From Bradyrhizobium sp. SSBR45G (GTDB lineage Bacteria; Pseudomonadota; Alphaproteobacteria; Rhizobiales; Xanthobacteraceae): a stretch of DNA of 64,000 nt. The notes under the pieces are model-generated. The model was not told the DNA's origin, made no database searches, and worked only from the letters and a program-made list of their open reading frames with translations. The stretch is taken from positions 62,001 through 126,000 of the forward strand of contig NZ_BSCT01000008.1 of the NCBI RefSeq assembly GCF_030159255.1, read 5' to 3'. Positions 1-8,826 of this stretch are shown here, in pieces. A program made the translations under genes and the position numbers. The first letter of the stretch is position 1. Each line of letters begins with the position of its first letter.

Positions 1-121
1 AGCGGTCCTGGTCGATGGCAGCGTGGCGGACATGGCTGTTGAAGTCGCAATAGGGACATTTCGACAGGCAGAACGGCCAGTGCACATAGACGCCGAACGC
101 TTCGCTGTCAGCGCTGGTCAA
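1..121 (-). CDS. hemW: HemW-like radical SAM protein, N-terminal part (cut by window edge)
   Basis: Only the first 40 or so residues are inside the window. The minus-strand reading gives [20 protein letters not shown], which contains the CxxxCxxC iron-sulfur/SAM motif in the form typical of HemW, formerly called coproporphyrinogen III oxidase-like; HemW is now regarded as a haem chaperone. The best start is a TTG at 119-121, inside the last codons of rdgB, so the two genes overlap by about 14 bp in different frames. The order rph-rdgB-hemW is common in Rhizobiales and supports one co-transcribed unit. The start codon is inferred; the family call rests on the motif and context. Confidence 0.8.
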   Translation of the reverse strand, partial: MTSADSEAFGVYVHWPFCLSKCPYCDFNSHVRHAAIDQDR

Positions 122-752
122 GGCAGATCTCCGCGAGCTTCACGAAGGCGCGGGCGCGGTGCGACAGTCCGAGGCCGAGCGGCGGCAGCCCGTGCTTCTC
201 GATGCTCGTCATCTCGCCGAAGGTGCGGTCGTGTCCATCGGGCAGGAACATCGGGTCATAGCCGAAGCCGGCCGTGCCACGCGGCGGCCATACCAGGGTG
301 CCGTCGACGCGCGCTTCGACCTCCTCGACGTGTCCGTCCGGCCAGGCCACGCACAGCGCCGAGACGAAATGCGCCGTGCGCTTGTCGGCACGGACCGCGC
401 CGCGCTCCTGCAGCAGCCGCTCGATCCGCGTCATCGCCGCACTGAAATCCTTGCCCGGGCCGGCCCAGCGCGCCGAGTAGATCCCCGGCGCGCCGTCCAG
501 CGCATGGACAACGATGCCCGAATCGTCGGCAAAGGCCGGCAATTGCGCCGCCTCTGCCGCGGCGACGGCCTTGATGCGGGCATTGGCCTCGAACGTGTCG
601 CCGGTCTCCTCGGGTTCGCCGAGCCCGAGCTCGCCGGCGGAGACGGCCTCGATCCCATGGGGCGCCAGCAGCTCGCGCATCTCGGCGAGCTTGCCGGGAT
701 TGTGGGTCGCAATGACGATGCGCCCTGAGAGCTTGCGGTGCGGACGGCTCAC
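108..752 (-). CDS. rdgB: RdgB/HAM1 family non-canonical purine NTP pyrophosphatase
   Basis: This 214-residue protein hydrolyses ITP, dITP and XTP to the monophosphate, keeping deaminated purines out of DNA and RNA; it is cytosolic. Near the N-terminus it has the [10 protein letters not shown] motif (family form S/T-x-N-x-x-K) and then FADDSG, which holds the metal and catalytic acidic residues, followed by the family block [11 protein letters not shown]. The length is normal for the family. Its ATG overlaps the rph stop by 4 bp (749-752), so the genes are very likely translationally coupled, and it overlaps hemW downstream. Confidence 0.95.
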   Translation of the reverse strand: MSRPHRKLSGRIVIATHNPGKLAEMRELLAPHGIEAVSAGELGLGEPEETGDTFEANARIKAVAAAEAAQLPAFADDSGIVVHALDGAPGIYSARWAGPGKDFSAAMTRIERLLQERGAVRADKRTAHFVSALCVAWPDGHVEEVEARVDGTLVWPPRGTAGFGYDPMFLPDGHDRTFGEMTSIEKHGLPPLGLGLSHRARAFVKLAEICLDQR

Positions 753-1462
753 GCGACGGCCATCTTCTGCAGATCGACAAGGCGCCCCACGCCCTTGCGG
801 GCCAGCGCCATCAGCGCGAGGAACTCGGCCTCGGTGAACGGCGTCTTCTCCGCCGTGCCCTGCACCTCGATGATGCGGCCGTCGCCGGTCATGACGAAAT
901 TGGCATCGGTTTCGGCCTCGGAATCCTCGGCGTAATCGAGGTCGAGCACCGGCGTGCCGTTATAGATGCCGCAGGAGATCGCGGCGACATTGGTGCGCAA
1001 GACCTCGGTCTTGATCATGTTGCGGGTCTTCATCCACCTGATGCAATCGGCCAGCGCCACCCAGGCGCCGGTGATCGAGGCGGTCCGGGTGCCGCCGTCG
1101 GCCTGCAGCACGTCGCAGTCGACCGTGATCTGGCGCTCGCCGAGCGCTTCCAGGTCGATCGCCGTACGCAGCGAGCGGCCGATCAGGCGCTGGATCTCGA
1201 CGGTGCGGCCGGTCTGCTTGCCGGATGAAGCCTCGCGCCGGGTCCGCTCCAGGGTGGCGCGCGGCAGCATGCCATATTCGGCGGTGACCCAGCCGCGTCC
1301 CTGCCCCTTGAGCCAGGGCGGCAGCCGGTCTTCCAGCGTCGCCGTCACCAGCACGTGGGTGTCGCCGAATTTCACCAGGCAGGAGCCCTCGGCATATTTG
1401 ACGACGCCGCGTTCCAGGCTCACGGCCCGCATTTCGTCCGGTGCACGGCGGCTCGGCCGCAT
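749..1462 (-). CDS. rph: Ribonuclease PH
   Basis: A phosphate-dependent 3'-5' exoribonuclease of 237 residues that trims tRNA precursors. The protein opens with [14 protein letters not shown], carries the phosphate-binding region around [12 protein letters not shown] and the block [20 protein letters not shown], all typical of RNase PH, and has full family length. It is the first gene of the rph-rdgB-hemW unit and is divergent from hrcA across about 170 bp (1463-1634) that must hold both promoters. This rph/hrcA divergence is common in alphaproteobacteria. Confidence 0.96.
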   Translation of the reverse strand: MRPSRRAPDEMRAVSLERGVVKYAEGSCLVKFGDTHVLVTATLEDRLPPWLKGQGRGWVTAEYGMLPRATLERTRREASSGKQTGRTVEIQRLIGRSLRTAIDLEALGERQITVDCDVLQADGGTRTASITGAWVALADCIRWMKTRNMIKTEVLRTNVAAISCGIYNGTPVLDLDYAEDSEAETDANFVMTGDGRIIEVQGTAEKTPFTEAEFLALMALARKGVGRLVDLQKMAVA

Positions 1463-1634
1463 GGATTCTCTCCGTGAAAAAAGCCAAATGACGTCTTGAC
1501 CGGCCTTGTAGGAGGCGGGACCGGCACCGGCAAGGGTTTATGAATGGTGAAACAGGCCGGGCCTCCTCAAGACCGGCTTGCCACCGAGCCGCCGCATGGC
1601 CAGATTATATGCAACTGGGTGAGGAGGATATCTG

Positions 1635-2723
1635 GTGGCCCACCACGATCCGATCAACCTGATGACACCGCCGGCAGGGCTGGCGCAGCTCAACGAACGC
1701 TCGCGCGAGATCTTTCGCCAGATCGTCGAGAGCTACCTGGCGACCGGCGAGCCGGTCGGCTCGCGCAACATCTCGCGGCTGATCGCGGTTCCGTTGTCGC
1801 CGGCCTCGGTGCGCAACGTGATGGCCGATCTCGAGCAGCTCGGCCTGATCTACGCGCCGCACACCTCGGCCGGCCGGCTGCCGACCGAGGCCGGCCTGCG
1901 CTTCTTCGTCGACGCCCTGATGCAGGTCGGCGACATGACCGAGGCCGAGCGGCAGTCGATCCAGAGCCAGCTGGCCTCGGTCGGGCGCGCCCAGTCGGTG
2001 GAAGCGGCGCTGGACGAGGCGCTGACGCGGCTGTCCGGCCTCACGCGGGCCGCTGCCGTGGTGCTCACCGCAAAGTCCAATACAAGGCTCAAGCATATCG
2101 AGTTCGTGCGGCTGGAGCCGGAGCGCGCGCTGGTCGTGCTGGTCGGGGAGGACGGACAGGTCGAGAACCGGGTGCTGGTGCTGCCGCCCGGGGTGCCCTC
2201 CTCGGCGCTGACCGAGGCCTCCAACTTCCTGAATGCGCGGATCCGGGGACGCACTTTGGCCGAAGCGCGGCTCGAGCTCGAGACCGCGCTCGCGCATGAT
2301 CGTACCGAGCTCGATCAGCTGACGCAGAAAGTGATCGCAGCCGGCGTCGCGAGCTGGTCCGGCGGCAACAGCGAGGATCGCCAGCTGATCGTGCGCGGTC
2401 AAGCCAATCTGCTCGAAGACCTGCATGCCCTCGAAGATCTCGAACGTGTCAGGCGGCTGTTCGACGATCTCGAGACCAAGCGTGGCGTCGTCGATCTGCT
2501 CGGGCGCGCCGAGAGCGCCGAGGGTGTCCGCATCTTCATCGGCTCGGAGAACAAGTTGTTCTCGTTGTCCGGCTCATCGACGATCGTGTCGCCCTATTCC
2601 GACGCCACCGGGCGGATCGTCGGCGTGCTCGGCGTCATCGGTCCAACCCGGCTGAACTATGCCCGTGTCATTCCGACCGTCGATTATGCGGCACGTCTGG
2701 TCAGCCGCCTGCTGGGTGGCTGA
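1635..2723 (+). CDS. hrcA: Heat-inducible transcription repressor HrcA
   Basis: HrcA represses groESL-type operons by binding CIRCE inverted repeats and depends on GroEL for activity. The N-terminal winged helix is seen in [20 protein letters not shown] followed by [10 protein letters not shown], then a GAF-like middle and the conserved C-terminal segment [20 protein letters not shown]. The start is a GTG at 1635 with GAGGAGG at 1621-1627 in front. The 362-residue length is normal. No CIRCE element (TTAGCACTC-N9-GAGTGCTAA) was seen in this window, so its targets probably lie elsewhere, as expected for groESL. It precedes grpE with a 127-bp gap. Confidence 0.96.
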   Translation: MAHHDPINLMTPPAGLAQLNERSREIFRQIVESYLATGEPVGSRNISRLIAVPLSPASVRNVMADLEQLGLIYAPHTSAGRLPTEAGLRFFVDALMQVGDMTEAERQSIQSQLASVGRAQSVEAALDEALTRLSGLTRAAAVVLTAKSNTRLKHIEFVRLEPERALVVLVGEDGQVENRVLVLPPGVPSSALTEASNFLNARIRGRTLAEARLELETALAHDRTELDQLTQKVIAAGVASWSGGNSEDRQLIVRGQANLLEDLHALEDLERVRRLFDDLETKRGVVDLLGRAESAEGVRIFIGSENKLFSLSGSSTIVSPYSDATGRIVGVLGVIGPTRLNYARVIPTVDYAARLVSRLLGG

Positions 2724-2850
2724 TATCAGACATGGTTAACCGATCGACAGCGCCATCGTCAGGCTGCGCTTGATTTTCAGCGCCCAAAGCACGATATCCC
2801 GCCCGACATCCCCAAATCCCGTTCAGCCGAACTTGTGAGAAGTCTGTCCC

Positions 2851-3471
2851 ATGACCGATCCCGACCTGCATCAGAACGATCCGGAAAACCCGGCGCAGGC
2901 CAGCGAACCCGTCGTCTCCAAACCCTATATCATGCCCGACGACCCCGAGACCGGCTCAGCTGAGGCCTACGCCAAGGAAGCGGCCGATGCGCGTGACAAG
3001 ATGCTGCGCACGCTGGCGGAAATGGAAAACCTGCGCAAGCGGACCGCGCGTGAGGTCGCCGACGCGCGGCTGTACGGCATCACCGGCTTTGCCCGCGACG
3101 TGCTCGACATCGCCGACAATCTGCAGCGTGCCCTCGATGCGGTTCCTGCGGAGACGCGCGCCAATGCCGATGCCGGCCTCAAGTCGCTGATCGAAGGTGT
3201 GGAGCTCACCGAGCGCTCGCTGCTCAACACGCTGGAGAAGAACGGCGTCAAGAAGTTCGATCCGACGGGACAGAAGTTCGACCCCAACTTCCAGCAGGCG
3301 ATGTACGAAGTTCCTGATCCCTCAGTGCCGTCGGGCACGGTGGTCCAGGTCGTGCAGGCCGGCTTTATGATCGGCGAGCGCATTCTGCGCCCGGCGCTGG
3401 TCGGCGTCTCCAAGGGCGGCGCAAAGCAGGCGCCTGCCGCGAACAACGACCAGTCGAACAGCGCGGCCTGA
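2851..3471 (+). CDS. grpE: GrpE nucleotide exchange factor
   Basis: The nucleotide exchange factor for DnaK, 206 residues. An acidic, low-complexity N-terminus is followed by a long helical segment ([20 protein letters not shown] then [14 protein letters not shown]) and the beta-domain block [20 protein letters not shown], which matches the GrpE signature. The ATG at 2851 follows a weak ribosome site. The leader 2724-2850 contains CTTG at 2769-2772 but no well-spaced CYTATNT partner, so a heat-shock promoter here is only a possibility. A hairpin follows at 3516. dnaK and dnaJ lie about 8 kb downstream. Confidence 0.95.
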   Translation: MTDPDLHQNDPENPAQASEPVVSKPYIMPDDPETGSAEAYAKEAADARDKMLRTLAEMENLRKRTAREVADARLYGITGFARDVLDIADNLQRALDAVPAETRANADAGLKSLIEGVELTERSLLNTLEKNGVKKFDPTGQKFDPNFQQAMYEVPDPSVPSGTVVQVVQAGFMIGERILRPALVGVSKGGAKQAPAANNDQSNSAA

Positions 3472-3515
3472 CCTTCGCCGAAAGCTGCGATCGTCAACAA
3501 TTTCCTGCAATCACG

Positions 3516-3557
3516 AGAGGCGCCAATTCGGTTTCCGATGCGGCGCCTCTCTGCTGT
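3516..3557 (+). terminator. Hairpin downstream of grpE
   Basis: AGAGGCGCC (3516-3524) pairs perfectly with GGCGCCTCT (3542-3550) across a 17-nt loop, followed by CTGCTGTTT. It sits 45 bp after the grpE stop and is the likely transcription end of the hrcA-grpE unit. The U tract is weak. Confidence 0.55.
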
Positions 3558-3592
3558 TTGACGTGATGAACGAGCGCTGCTCCAGCTCAGAT

Positions 3593-3680
3593 CGTCATCG
3601 CCGGGCTCGACCCGGCGATCCATCCCGTTGCGCACGATTCGTCGGACGGATGAACCCCTGCTCGAGGCCTGGGGGTGACG
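3593..3680. repeat. REP-like palindromic repeat, diverged copy
   Basis: The sequence CGTCATCGCCGGGCTCGACC followed by CGGCGATCCATCC matches the left half of the better preserved copies at 19161 and 55830. The right half here is degenerate (about 3648-3680). The core GCCGGGCTCGACCCGGC is itself a palindrome. It lies between grpE and the next gene and was probably spread by REP-type mobilisation (inference). Confidence 0.6.
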
Positions 3681-3753
3681 AGGCGGTGCCGTGCCTCAGG
3701 CCCCCGCAGCCGCAACACATCGCGCCTTAACCAACCTCCGCTAGCGTGGGCCG

Positions 3754-5292
3754 ATGTCTTTCGAGGACGGTCCCATGAGCTCGCAAATCGACGCCGCAGT
3801 CCGCCACGCGGTGGCGCCGGCGAGTCCTGCACGCTTCGCCCGGGCGCCGTGGCTGCTGATCGGCGCCGTGTTCATCGTCGCCATCCTGCTGCGCCAGGTC
3901 GTGCCCCTGAATACCGACGTGAGCTGGCTGCTCGTCGTCGGCGAGCGCATGCTGGATGGCCAGCAACTCTATCGCGACATCATCGAGATCAATCCGCCGA
4001 TGGCGGCGTTCGCCTATCTGCCCGGCGTTGCGCTCGGGCGCGCGCTGCACGTCGATGCCCGGCATGTCATCGATGCGCAGCTGCTGTTGCTGGCCCTGGC
4101 CTCATTGCTCGCGACGTGGCGCATTATCCGGCTCTCGCCGGCCTCGGCCGAGGTCGATTGGGGGCCGTTCGCGATCTGGGCTGCGGCCGTCGTCACCATT
4201 CTGCCGATGCATGTGTTCGGCCAGCGCGAGCACATCGCGACGCTGACCTTTCTGCCGGGGCTCGCCGTGTACGCGCTGCGCAGCCAGCGCGTGCCCGTTC
4301 CGGCATGGGCGGTCATCGTCGCGGGCATCGGCGTCGGAATCACCCTCGCCTTCAAGCCGTTCTTCACCTTCCCGGCGGCGTTCTGCATTCTGGCCGGCGC
4401 CCTGCGGTCGCGTGCCTGGCTTCAGCTGCTCGCGCCCGAGAACATCATCGCCGGCGTGATCGTGGCCGTCGTCAGCCTCGGGACCTACCTGCTCTATCCC
4501 GAATATTTCACGGTCACCTATCCGCTGGTGCGCGACACCTATCTGTCGTGGTCGATGTCGCCTTCGGTCATCTTCCTCAATGCGGCGACGCTGCTTTTCG
4601 TCGTTGCGCTGGCGTCGGTCGCGCTGACCCGGCGGAGTGGCCGGCTCGACGGGCTGCTGCTCGTCATGGTCCTGGCGTCGATCGGCTTTGCGATCTCGTT
4701 CTATCTGCAGCGGCGCGGCTGGCCGTATCATTCCTATCCGATGGTTGCGCTCGCGATGCTCACGATGGGCTATGCCCTGCTGACGGCGGCCGATTCGGGG
4801 TCGCGTCTGCGCCGCACCGGCGCTACCTCCACGTTGATCCTGGTGGCGGCGTTTGCCCTCGGCCTGCAATGGTTCAACGCCCGGATTCATGTCGGCCCGC
4901 TGCCGGAGGTGCTTGCCAAGCTCAAGCCGCATCCGCGGCTGCTGGTGCTGAGCGGTGAGGCGGCGATCGGGCATCCGCTGGTGCGCGACCTCGGCGGCAC
5001 CTGGGTGTCACGCCAGGAGAATCTGTGGATTCGTGAATTCGTCCGGCTGACGCGCGAACGAACCTCCGTCGACGCCGCGGCCGATGCCAGGCTGAACGGC
5101 TATCTGGCCCTCGAGCGCGACTGGCTGATCGAGGATTTCCGGAAGCTGCCGCCCGACCTGGTGCTGGTCGACAATCTGCGCAACGGCTGGGGCGATTGGG
5201 CCCGCGCCGATGCCGAGTTGCAACAGCTGCTCCGGCCGTACCGGCTGATCGAGACGGTCGAGGGCATCGATATCCTCGAACGGACGGAGTGA
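3754..5292 (+). CDS. Polytopic membrane protein, GT-C glycosyltransferase-like
   Basis: A 512-residue inner-membrane protein. After a short cytosolic N-terminus there is a first membrane segment (WLLIGAVFIVAILLRQVV), then a soluble loop with NTDVSWLLVVGERMLDGQQL and INPPMAAFAYLPG, then some ten hydrophobic segments and a C-terminal soluble tail. A first loop with an acidic residue after TM1 and long alternating TM segments is how lipid-linked-sugar GT-C enzymes (PMT/ArnT type) look, but no motif proves a substrate. A second ATG at 3775 is an alternative start. It is paralogous to the protein at 8827-10374 along its whole length. Adjacent methyltransferase and GT2 genes suggest a surface-glycan or glycolipid role (inference). 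Confidence 0.75.
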   Translation: MSFEDGPMSSQIDAAVRHAVAPASPARFARAPWLLIGAVFIVAILLRQVVPLNTDVSWLLVVGERMLDGQQLYRDIIEINPPMAAFAYLPGVALGRALHVDARHVIDAQLLLLALASLLATWRIIRLSPASAEVDWGPFAIWAAAVVTILPMHVFGQREHIATLTFLPGLAVYALRSQRVPVPAWAVIVAGIGVGITLAFKPFFTFPAAFCILAGALRSRAWLQLLAPENIIAGVIVAVVSLGTYLLYPEYFTVTYPLVRDTYLSWSMSPSVIFLNAATLLFVVALASVALTRRSGRLDGLLLVMVLASIGFAISFYLQRRGWPYHSYPMVALAMLTMGYALLTAADSGSRLRRTGATSTLILVAAFALGLQWFNARIHVGPLPEVLAKLKPHPRLLVLSGEAAIGHPLVRDLGGTWVSRQENLWIREFVRLTRERTSVDAAADARLNGYLALERDWLIEDFRKLPPDLVLVDNLRNGWGDWARADAELQQLLRPYRLIETVEGIDILERTE

Positions 5293-5892
5293 CTATTTCT
5301 GCGATACGCCGATCGCGAACGTGTAGGGCACGCGCGAGTAGTTTTCGCGAATGTCGAGGTTGACGCGCGGAAACGTGCTACGCAGCAGCTGATAATAGCC
5401 ATTGCGGTCGCGGACGAAGTTGCCGCGGTCGTTGTCGAGCAGCCATTTGGCGATGCGTGACTGTCCGTCGCAATAGCAGCCATCCAGGGTGAAGAGCACG
5501 CCGTCATCAGCGAGCACGTCGCGGATGTCGGCAAGCGTGGTCTTCAGCTCATCGTCGCCGATGTGGTGCAGCACGCCGTTCATCATGACGACATCGGCGC
5601 CGGCGAGCTCCCGTGCCGCGGCCGCATCGAAGTGGCGGCAATGGAATGTGCCGAGATGGCCGAACGAGCGCTGTGCGTGGGCGATGTAGGTCTCGTCGAC
5701 ATCAAAGCCGGTGTAGACGATACCTTCGGGCAGATGGCGCAGGATATAGCCGGGCCCGCAGCCGATATCGATGATCCGCATGCCCGGGCGCAAGGCCAGA
5801 TAGTCGCGGATCGCCTTGACGCGGGCGCCGAAGAAGCCGCCGGCGTTCTGATAGGCCTGATACAGCGCCGGATGTTTCAACAGCTCCTTCAC
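5293..5892 (-). CDS. Class I SAM-dependent methyltransferase
   Basis: A 199-residue Rossmann-fold methyltransferase. Motif I is IIDIGCGPGYILRHLP, the acidic end of strand 2 is FDVDETYIAHA, and post-I/II appears as ADVVMMNGVLHHIGDDEL. The substrate is not readable from sequence. The ATG overlaps the stop of the upstream GT2 gene by 4 bp (5889-5892), so the two products are made together and may act on the same glycan or lipid-linked sugar. It is convergent with the GT-C-like gene; the two stop codons abut at 5292/5293. Confidence 0.88.
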   Translation of the reverse strand: MKELLKHPALYQAYQNAGGFFGARVKAIRDYLALRPGMRIIDIGCGPGYILRHLPEGIVYTGFDVDETYIAHAQRSFGHLGTFHCRHFDAAAARELAGADVVMMNGVLHHIGDDELKTTLADIRDVLADDGVLFTLDGCYCDGQSRIAKWLLDNDRGNFVRDRNGYYQLLRSTFPRVNLDIRENYSRVPYTFAIGVSQK

Positions 5893-6989
5893 GAGGAGGC
5901 CTCCTCATGCAGCGAGTGGCGCAGCTCCGGTCCCGAATGTGCGAGCAGCGTGTTGAGCGGCGGGCTCTCGGTCTCGTGCAGCGCATCGGTCGACAGCTGC
6001 GGCACGCGGCCGCGGCGATGGATCTGCGAGATCATGAACAGCGGCCGGTTCTTGGATTGGATGTAGATGCGGCCGACATATTCGCCGATCAGGCCGAGCA
6101 CCAGCAGCTGCACCGAGGAGATCATCACCACCAGCAAGGTCAGGCTGGTCCAGCCCGGCACGGTGCCTGAGAAGATCCAGCTCATGACCGCGGCAATGCC
6201 GACGAAGGTGAGCCCGGTCGTCAGCAGCGCGCCGACATAGGTCGCGATCCGCAGCGGGACCATCGAGAAGCTGATCAGCGCGTCCGCAGCGAAGCTGATC
6301 ATCTTCAGCAGCGGATATTTGGTGCTGCCGGCGAACCGCGGCTTGCGGTCATATTCGTAGGCCACCTGCTTGTAGCCGAGCCAGGCCACCATGCCGCGGA
6401 TGAAGCGGTCGTGCTCGGGCATCTGCACCAGCTGGTCCGAGATGCGGCGGCTCATCAGCCGGAAATCGCCGGTATCGACGGGGATGTGCACCCGGGTGAT
6501 CCTGGCGAGCAGGCGGTAGAACGCCTCGGCCGACCACTTCTTGAAGCGGGTCTCGCCGGCGCGGCTGCGGCGCTGGCCGTAGACGACGTCGGCGTTTTCG
6601 CGCGCCATCATCTCGTACATCGGCGTCAGCAGGTCCGGGGGGTCCTGCAGGTCGGCGTCGATCACCAGCACCAGGTCGCCGCGCACGGTGGACAGTCCGG
6701 CGGTCAGCGCCAATTGATGGCCGTGATTGCGCGCCAAGCGGACGGCAACGACGTTGCGGTCCTCGGCGAGCAGTTCGTTGATGACCTTCCAGGTGTTGTC
6801 GGTCGAGCCGTCGTCGACCAGGATCAGCTCGAACCTGGTGCCGCACAGCGCGCGGGCCGCCGCCGTCATCTGCCGGTGAAATTCGCGCAGCACCTCCGCT
6901 TCGTTGTAGCAGGGCACAACGATCGAGACGTACATCTTGCCGGGGCGCGGCGTCTCGTCTTGCTGCTCTGTCAAACTCGGAGGCCTCAT
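5889..6989 (-). CDS. GT2 family glycosyltransferase, polyisoprenyl-phosphate type
   Basis: A 366-residue GtrB/DPM1-like enzyme. The GT-A domain starts at YVSIVVPCYNEAEVLREFHR, with the nucleotide-binding LVDDGSTDNTW, the metal site DADLQDPP and the acceptor region QRRSRAGETRFKKW. Two C-terminal hydrophobic segments (IATYVGALLTTGLTFVGIAA and LTLLVVMISSVQLLVLGLIG) anchor it in the membrane, as in enzymes that load a sugar onto undecaprenyl phosphate. An in-frame ATG at 6935, just before the GT domain, is an alternative start; neither has a good ribosome site. The flanking GT-C-like proteins could use the lipid-linked sugar it makes (inference). Confidence 0.9.
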   Translation of the reverse strand: MRPPSLTEQQDETPRPGKMYVSIVVPCYNEAEVLREFHRQMTAAARALCGTRFELILVDDGSTDNTWKVINELLAEDRNVVAVRLARNHGHQLALTAGLSTVRGDLVLVIDADLQDPPDLLTPMYEMMARENADVVYGQRRSRAGETRFKKWSAEAFYRLLARITRVHIPVDTGDFRLMSRRISDQLVQMPEHDRFIRGMVAWLGYKQVAYEYDRKPRFAGSTKYPLLKMISFAADALISFSMVPLRIATYVGALLTTGLTFVGIAAVMSWIFSGTVPGWTSLTLLVVMISSVQLLVLGLIGEYVGRIYIQSKNRPLFMISQIHRRGRVPQLSTDALHETESPPLNTLLAHSGPELRHSLHEEASS

Positions 6990-7172
6990 ACTACCGGCGC
7001 ACGTCGTTCTGCCGGAGTGTCGTAATCGTTGAGGATGGCAAGTTAATTGTTCACGAATTTCGCGGCCGCAGCGCAGGATCTGCGTAGTTCTTCGGATGCA
7101 CGGCAGCGTGACGCGCGACCGCAGCGACGCAGCCTCAAGTTAAGTATTGCGGACTAAGAGAGGCACCATGGC

Positions 7173-7922
7173 ATGCGGCTGACGCCAGTTTTGCCCAGCA
7201 GCGTTTCAGACACGGAATCGTCGATGATGGACAAGGCCGAATTTGATCGCTTCGCCGACGCCTACGACGCCCAGCACCGCTCGAACGTGGCGGTGACCGG
7301 GGAAGGTCCGGAATATTTCGCGGAATACAAGATCCGGCTGCTCCGGAAGATCGTGGATCGCAGCCAGCTGGAGGTCTCGCAGATCTGCGATTTCGGCGCT
7401 GGGATCGGCAATTCGATTCCCTTCTTCCGCCGGTATTTTCCTGACGCCGCGCTGACCTCGTCCGATGTCTCCGAACGCAGCCTCGCGCTCGCGAGGCAGC
7501 GCCACCCCGGCAGCGGCGAGAGCCTGCTGATCGAGACTGATCGCATCCCCAGCGACTCCAATCGTTTCGACGTGGTGTTTTCCGCCTGCGTGTTCCACCA
7601 CATCGCCCATGATGAGCATGTCGGCTGGCTGCGCGAGCTGCACCGGATCACCCGCCCGGGCGGCCTGATCGCCGTGTTCGAGCATAATCCGCTCAATCCG
7701 CTCACGGTTCGCGCCGTCAACACCTGCCCGTTCGACGAGAATGCGGAGCTGATCTTCCCGCGCACCCTGACGCGGCGCCTGCAGGCCTCCGGCTGGAGCT
7801 CGCCGCACATCCAGTACAGCCTGTTTTTCCCGCGCGCGCTGGCGCGGCTGCGGCCGCTCGAAGACGTGCTGCGCTGGCTGCCGCTCGGGGCCCAGTACGT
7901 CGCCCTGGCACGCAAGGCCTAG
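7173..7922 (+). CDS. Class I SAM-dependent methyltransferase
   Basis: A 249-residue methyltransferase with motif I as ICDFGAGIGNSIPFFRRYFP, the acidic loop SSDVSERSLALARQRHPGSG, and FDVVFSACVFHHIAHDEH with RPGGLIAVFEHNPLNP downstream, the arrangement seen in small-molecule and lipid-sugar methyltransferases. AGAGAGG at 7157-7163 supports the ATG at 7173; ATGs at 7224 and 7227 are alternatives that would begin at MMDKAEFDRF. It lies between the GT2 gene and the isochorismatase gene, within the envelope block. Substrate unknown. Confidence 0.85.
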   Translation: MRLTPVLPSSVSDTESSMMDKAEFDRFADAYDAQHRSNVAVTGEGPEYFAEYKIRLLRKIVDRSQLEVSQICDFGAGIGNSIPFFRRYFPDAALTSSDVSERSLALARQRHPGSGESLLIETDRIPSDSNRFDVVFSACVFHHIAHDEHVGWLRELHRITRPGGLIAVFEHNPLNPLTVRAVNTCPFDENAELIFPRTLTRRLQASGWSSPHIQYSLFFPRALARLRPLEDVLRWLPLGAQYVALARKA

Positions 7923-7936
7923 CGCCGCAAAGGTCG

Positions 7937-8650
7937 CTACGCTGCGATGTCTTCGGACGTGATGCGCTTCACGCCGGCGGCTGCCATGTCCGTCCATGCC
8001 TTGGCCAGTGAGCCCTGGGTGTCGATGCCGCGGCAGGCGTCCTCGATGACATAAGTCTCGAGCCCGGCCTTGCGGGCATCGAGCGCGGTCCAGGCGACGC
8101 AGAAATCGGTCGCCAATCCCGCCACGAACACCTTGGCGATGCCGCGCGCGTTGAGATAGGCAGCGAGCCCGGTCGAGGTCTTGCCGTCGGCCTCGGTAAA
8201 GGCCGAGTAGCTGTCGACGTCGTTGTGAAAACCCTTGCGCAGGATCAGCTCGGCCTGCGGGATCGCGAGGTCCTTGGAGATCGCCGCACCGTCGGTGCCC
8301 TGCACGCAGTGATCCGGCCACAGCACCTGCTTGCCGTAGGCGAGATCGATCAGCTCGAACGGCTTCTTGCCGGCATGGGTGGACGCGAACGAGACGTGCG
8401 CCGGCGTGTGCCAGTCCTGCGTCAGCACCACGTTGCTGAACGCCTTGGCTATTCGGTTGATCACCGGCACGACCTGCTCGCCGTCCTTCACAGCCAGGCT
8501 GCCGCCCGGGAGAAAGCAGTTCTGCACGTCGATGACGAGCAGTGCGGATGCAGCATCGGGTTTGATCGATGCGGCCGCGCGCGCCCGGTCGGCGATCGCC
8601 GCCGCAAAAGCCGAGCTGCCGAGCACGCGCAGGATCTGCCGTCGGTTCAT
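7937..8650 (-). CDS. Tat-exported isochorismatase-family amidohydrolase (nicotinamidase-like)
   Basis: A 237-residue cysteine hydrolase. The mature part shows the nicotinamidase/isochorismatase pattern: ALLVIDVQNCFLPGGSL with Asp41, the metal ligands in TQDWHTPAHVSF, and the nucleophile region LATDFCVAWTALDARKAG. The N-terminus MNRRQILRVLGSSAFAAAIA followed by DRARAAA looks like a twin-arginine signal, so the enzyme is probably periplasmic, which is unusual for nicotinamidases. The ATG at 8650 is preceded by GGGAGGAAG, which rules out the longer reading to 8728. Nicotinamide as substrate is inference. Confidence 0.85.
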   Translation of the reverse strand: MNRRQILRVLGSSAFAAAIADRARAAASIKPDAASALLVIDVQNCFLPGGSLAVKDGEQVVPVINRIAKAFSNVVLTQDWHTPAHVSFASTHAGKKPFELIDLAYGKQVLWPDHCVQGTDGAAISKDLAIPQAELILRKGFHNDVDSYSAFTEADGKTSTGLAAYLNARGIAKVFVAGLATDFCVAWTALDARKAGLETYVIEDACRGIDTQGSLAKAWTDMAAAGVKRITSEDIAA

Positions 8651-8826
8651 CTTGCTTCCTCCCAGGGAATGAGACGGCACCGCAACCCGTGGCGCGGTCA
8701 ACGCAGGGCCTCGCCGCGACGGTACCACTCTGACGATCCAAACCTTAAACCAAAGATTGCCGCCGGCGAAAGAAGCAATCCCTTAAAGGTGCCTCGGTAT
8801 GGTCCGGAAATCCACGGGGATCGGCG

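Noticed and set aside
1463..1634. CIRCE element controlling hrcA itself
   Set aside because: No TTAGCACTC-N9-GAGTGCTAA or close variant is present in the rph/hrcA gap.
1544..2299. 251-codon plus-strand open frame overlapping hrcA
   Set aside because: It is Arg/Ala-rich with no family likeness, and hrcA in another frame matches its family along its full length with a good ribosome site.
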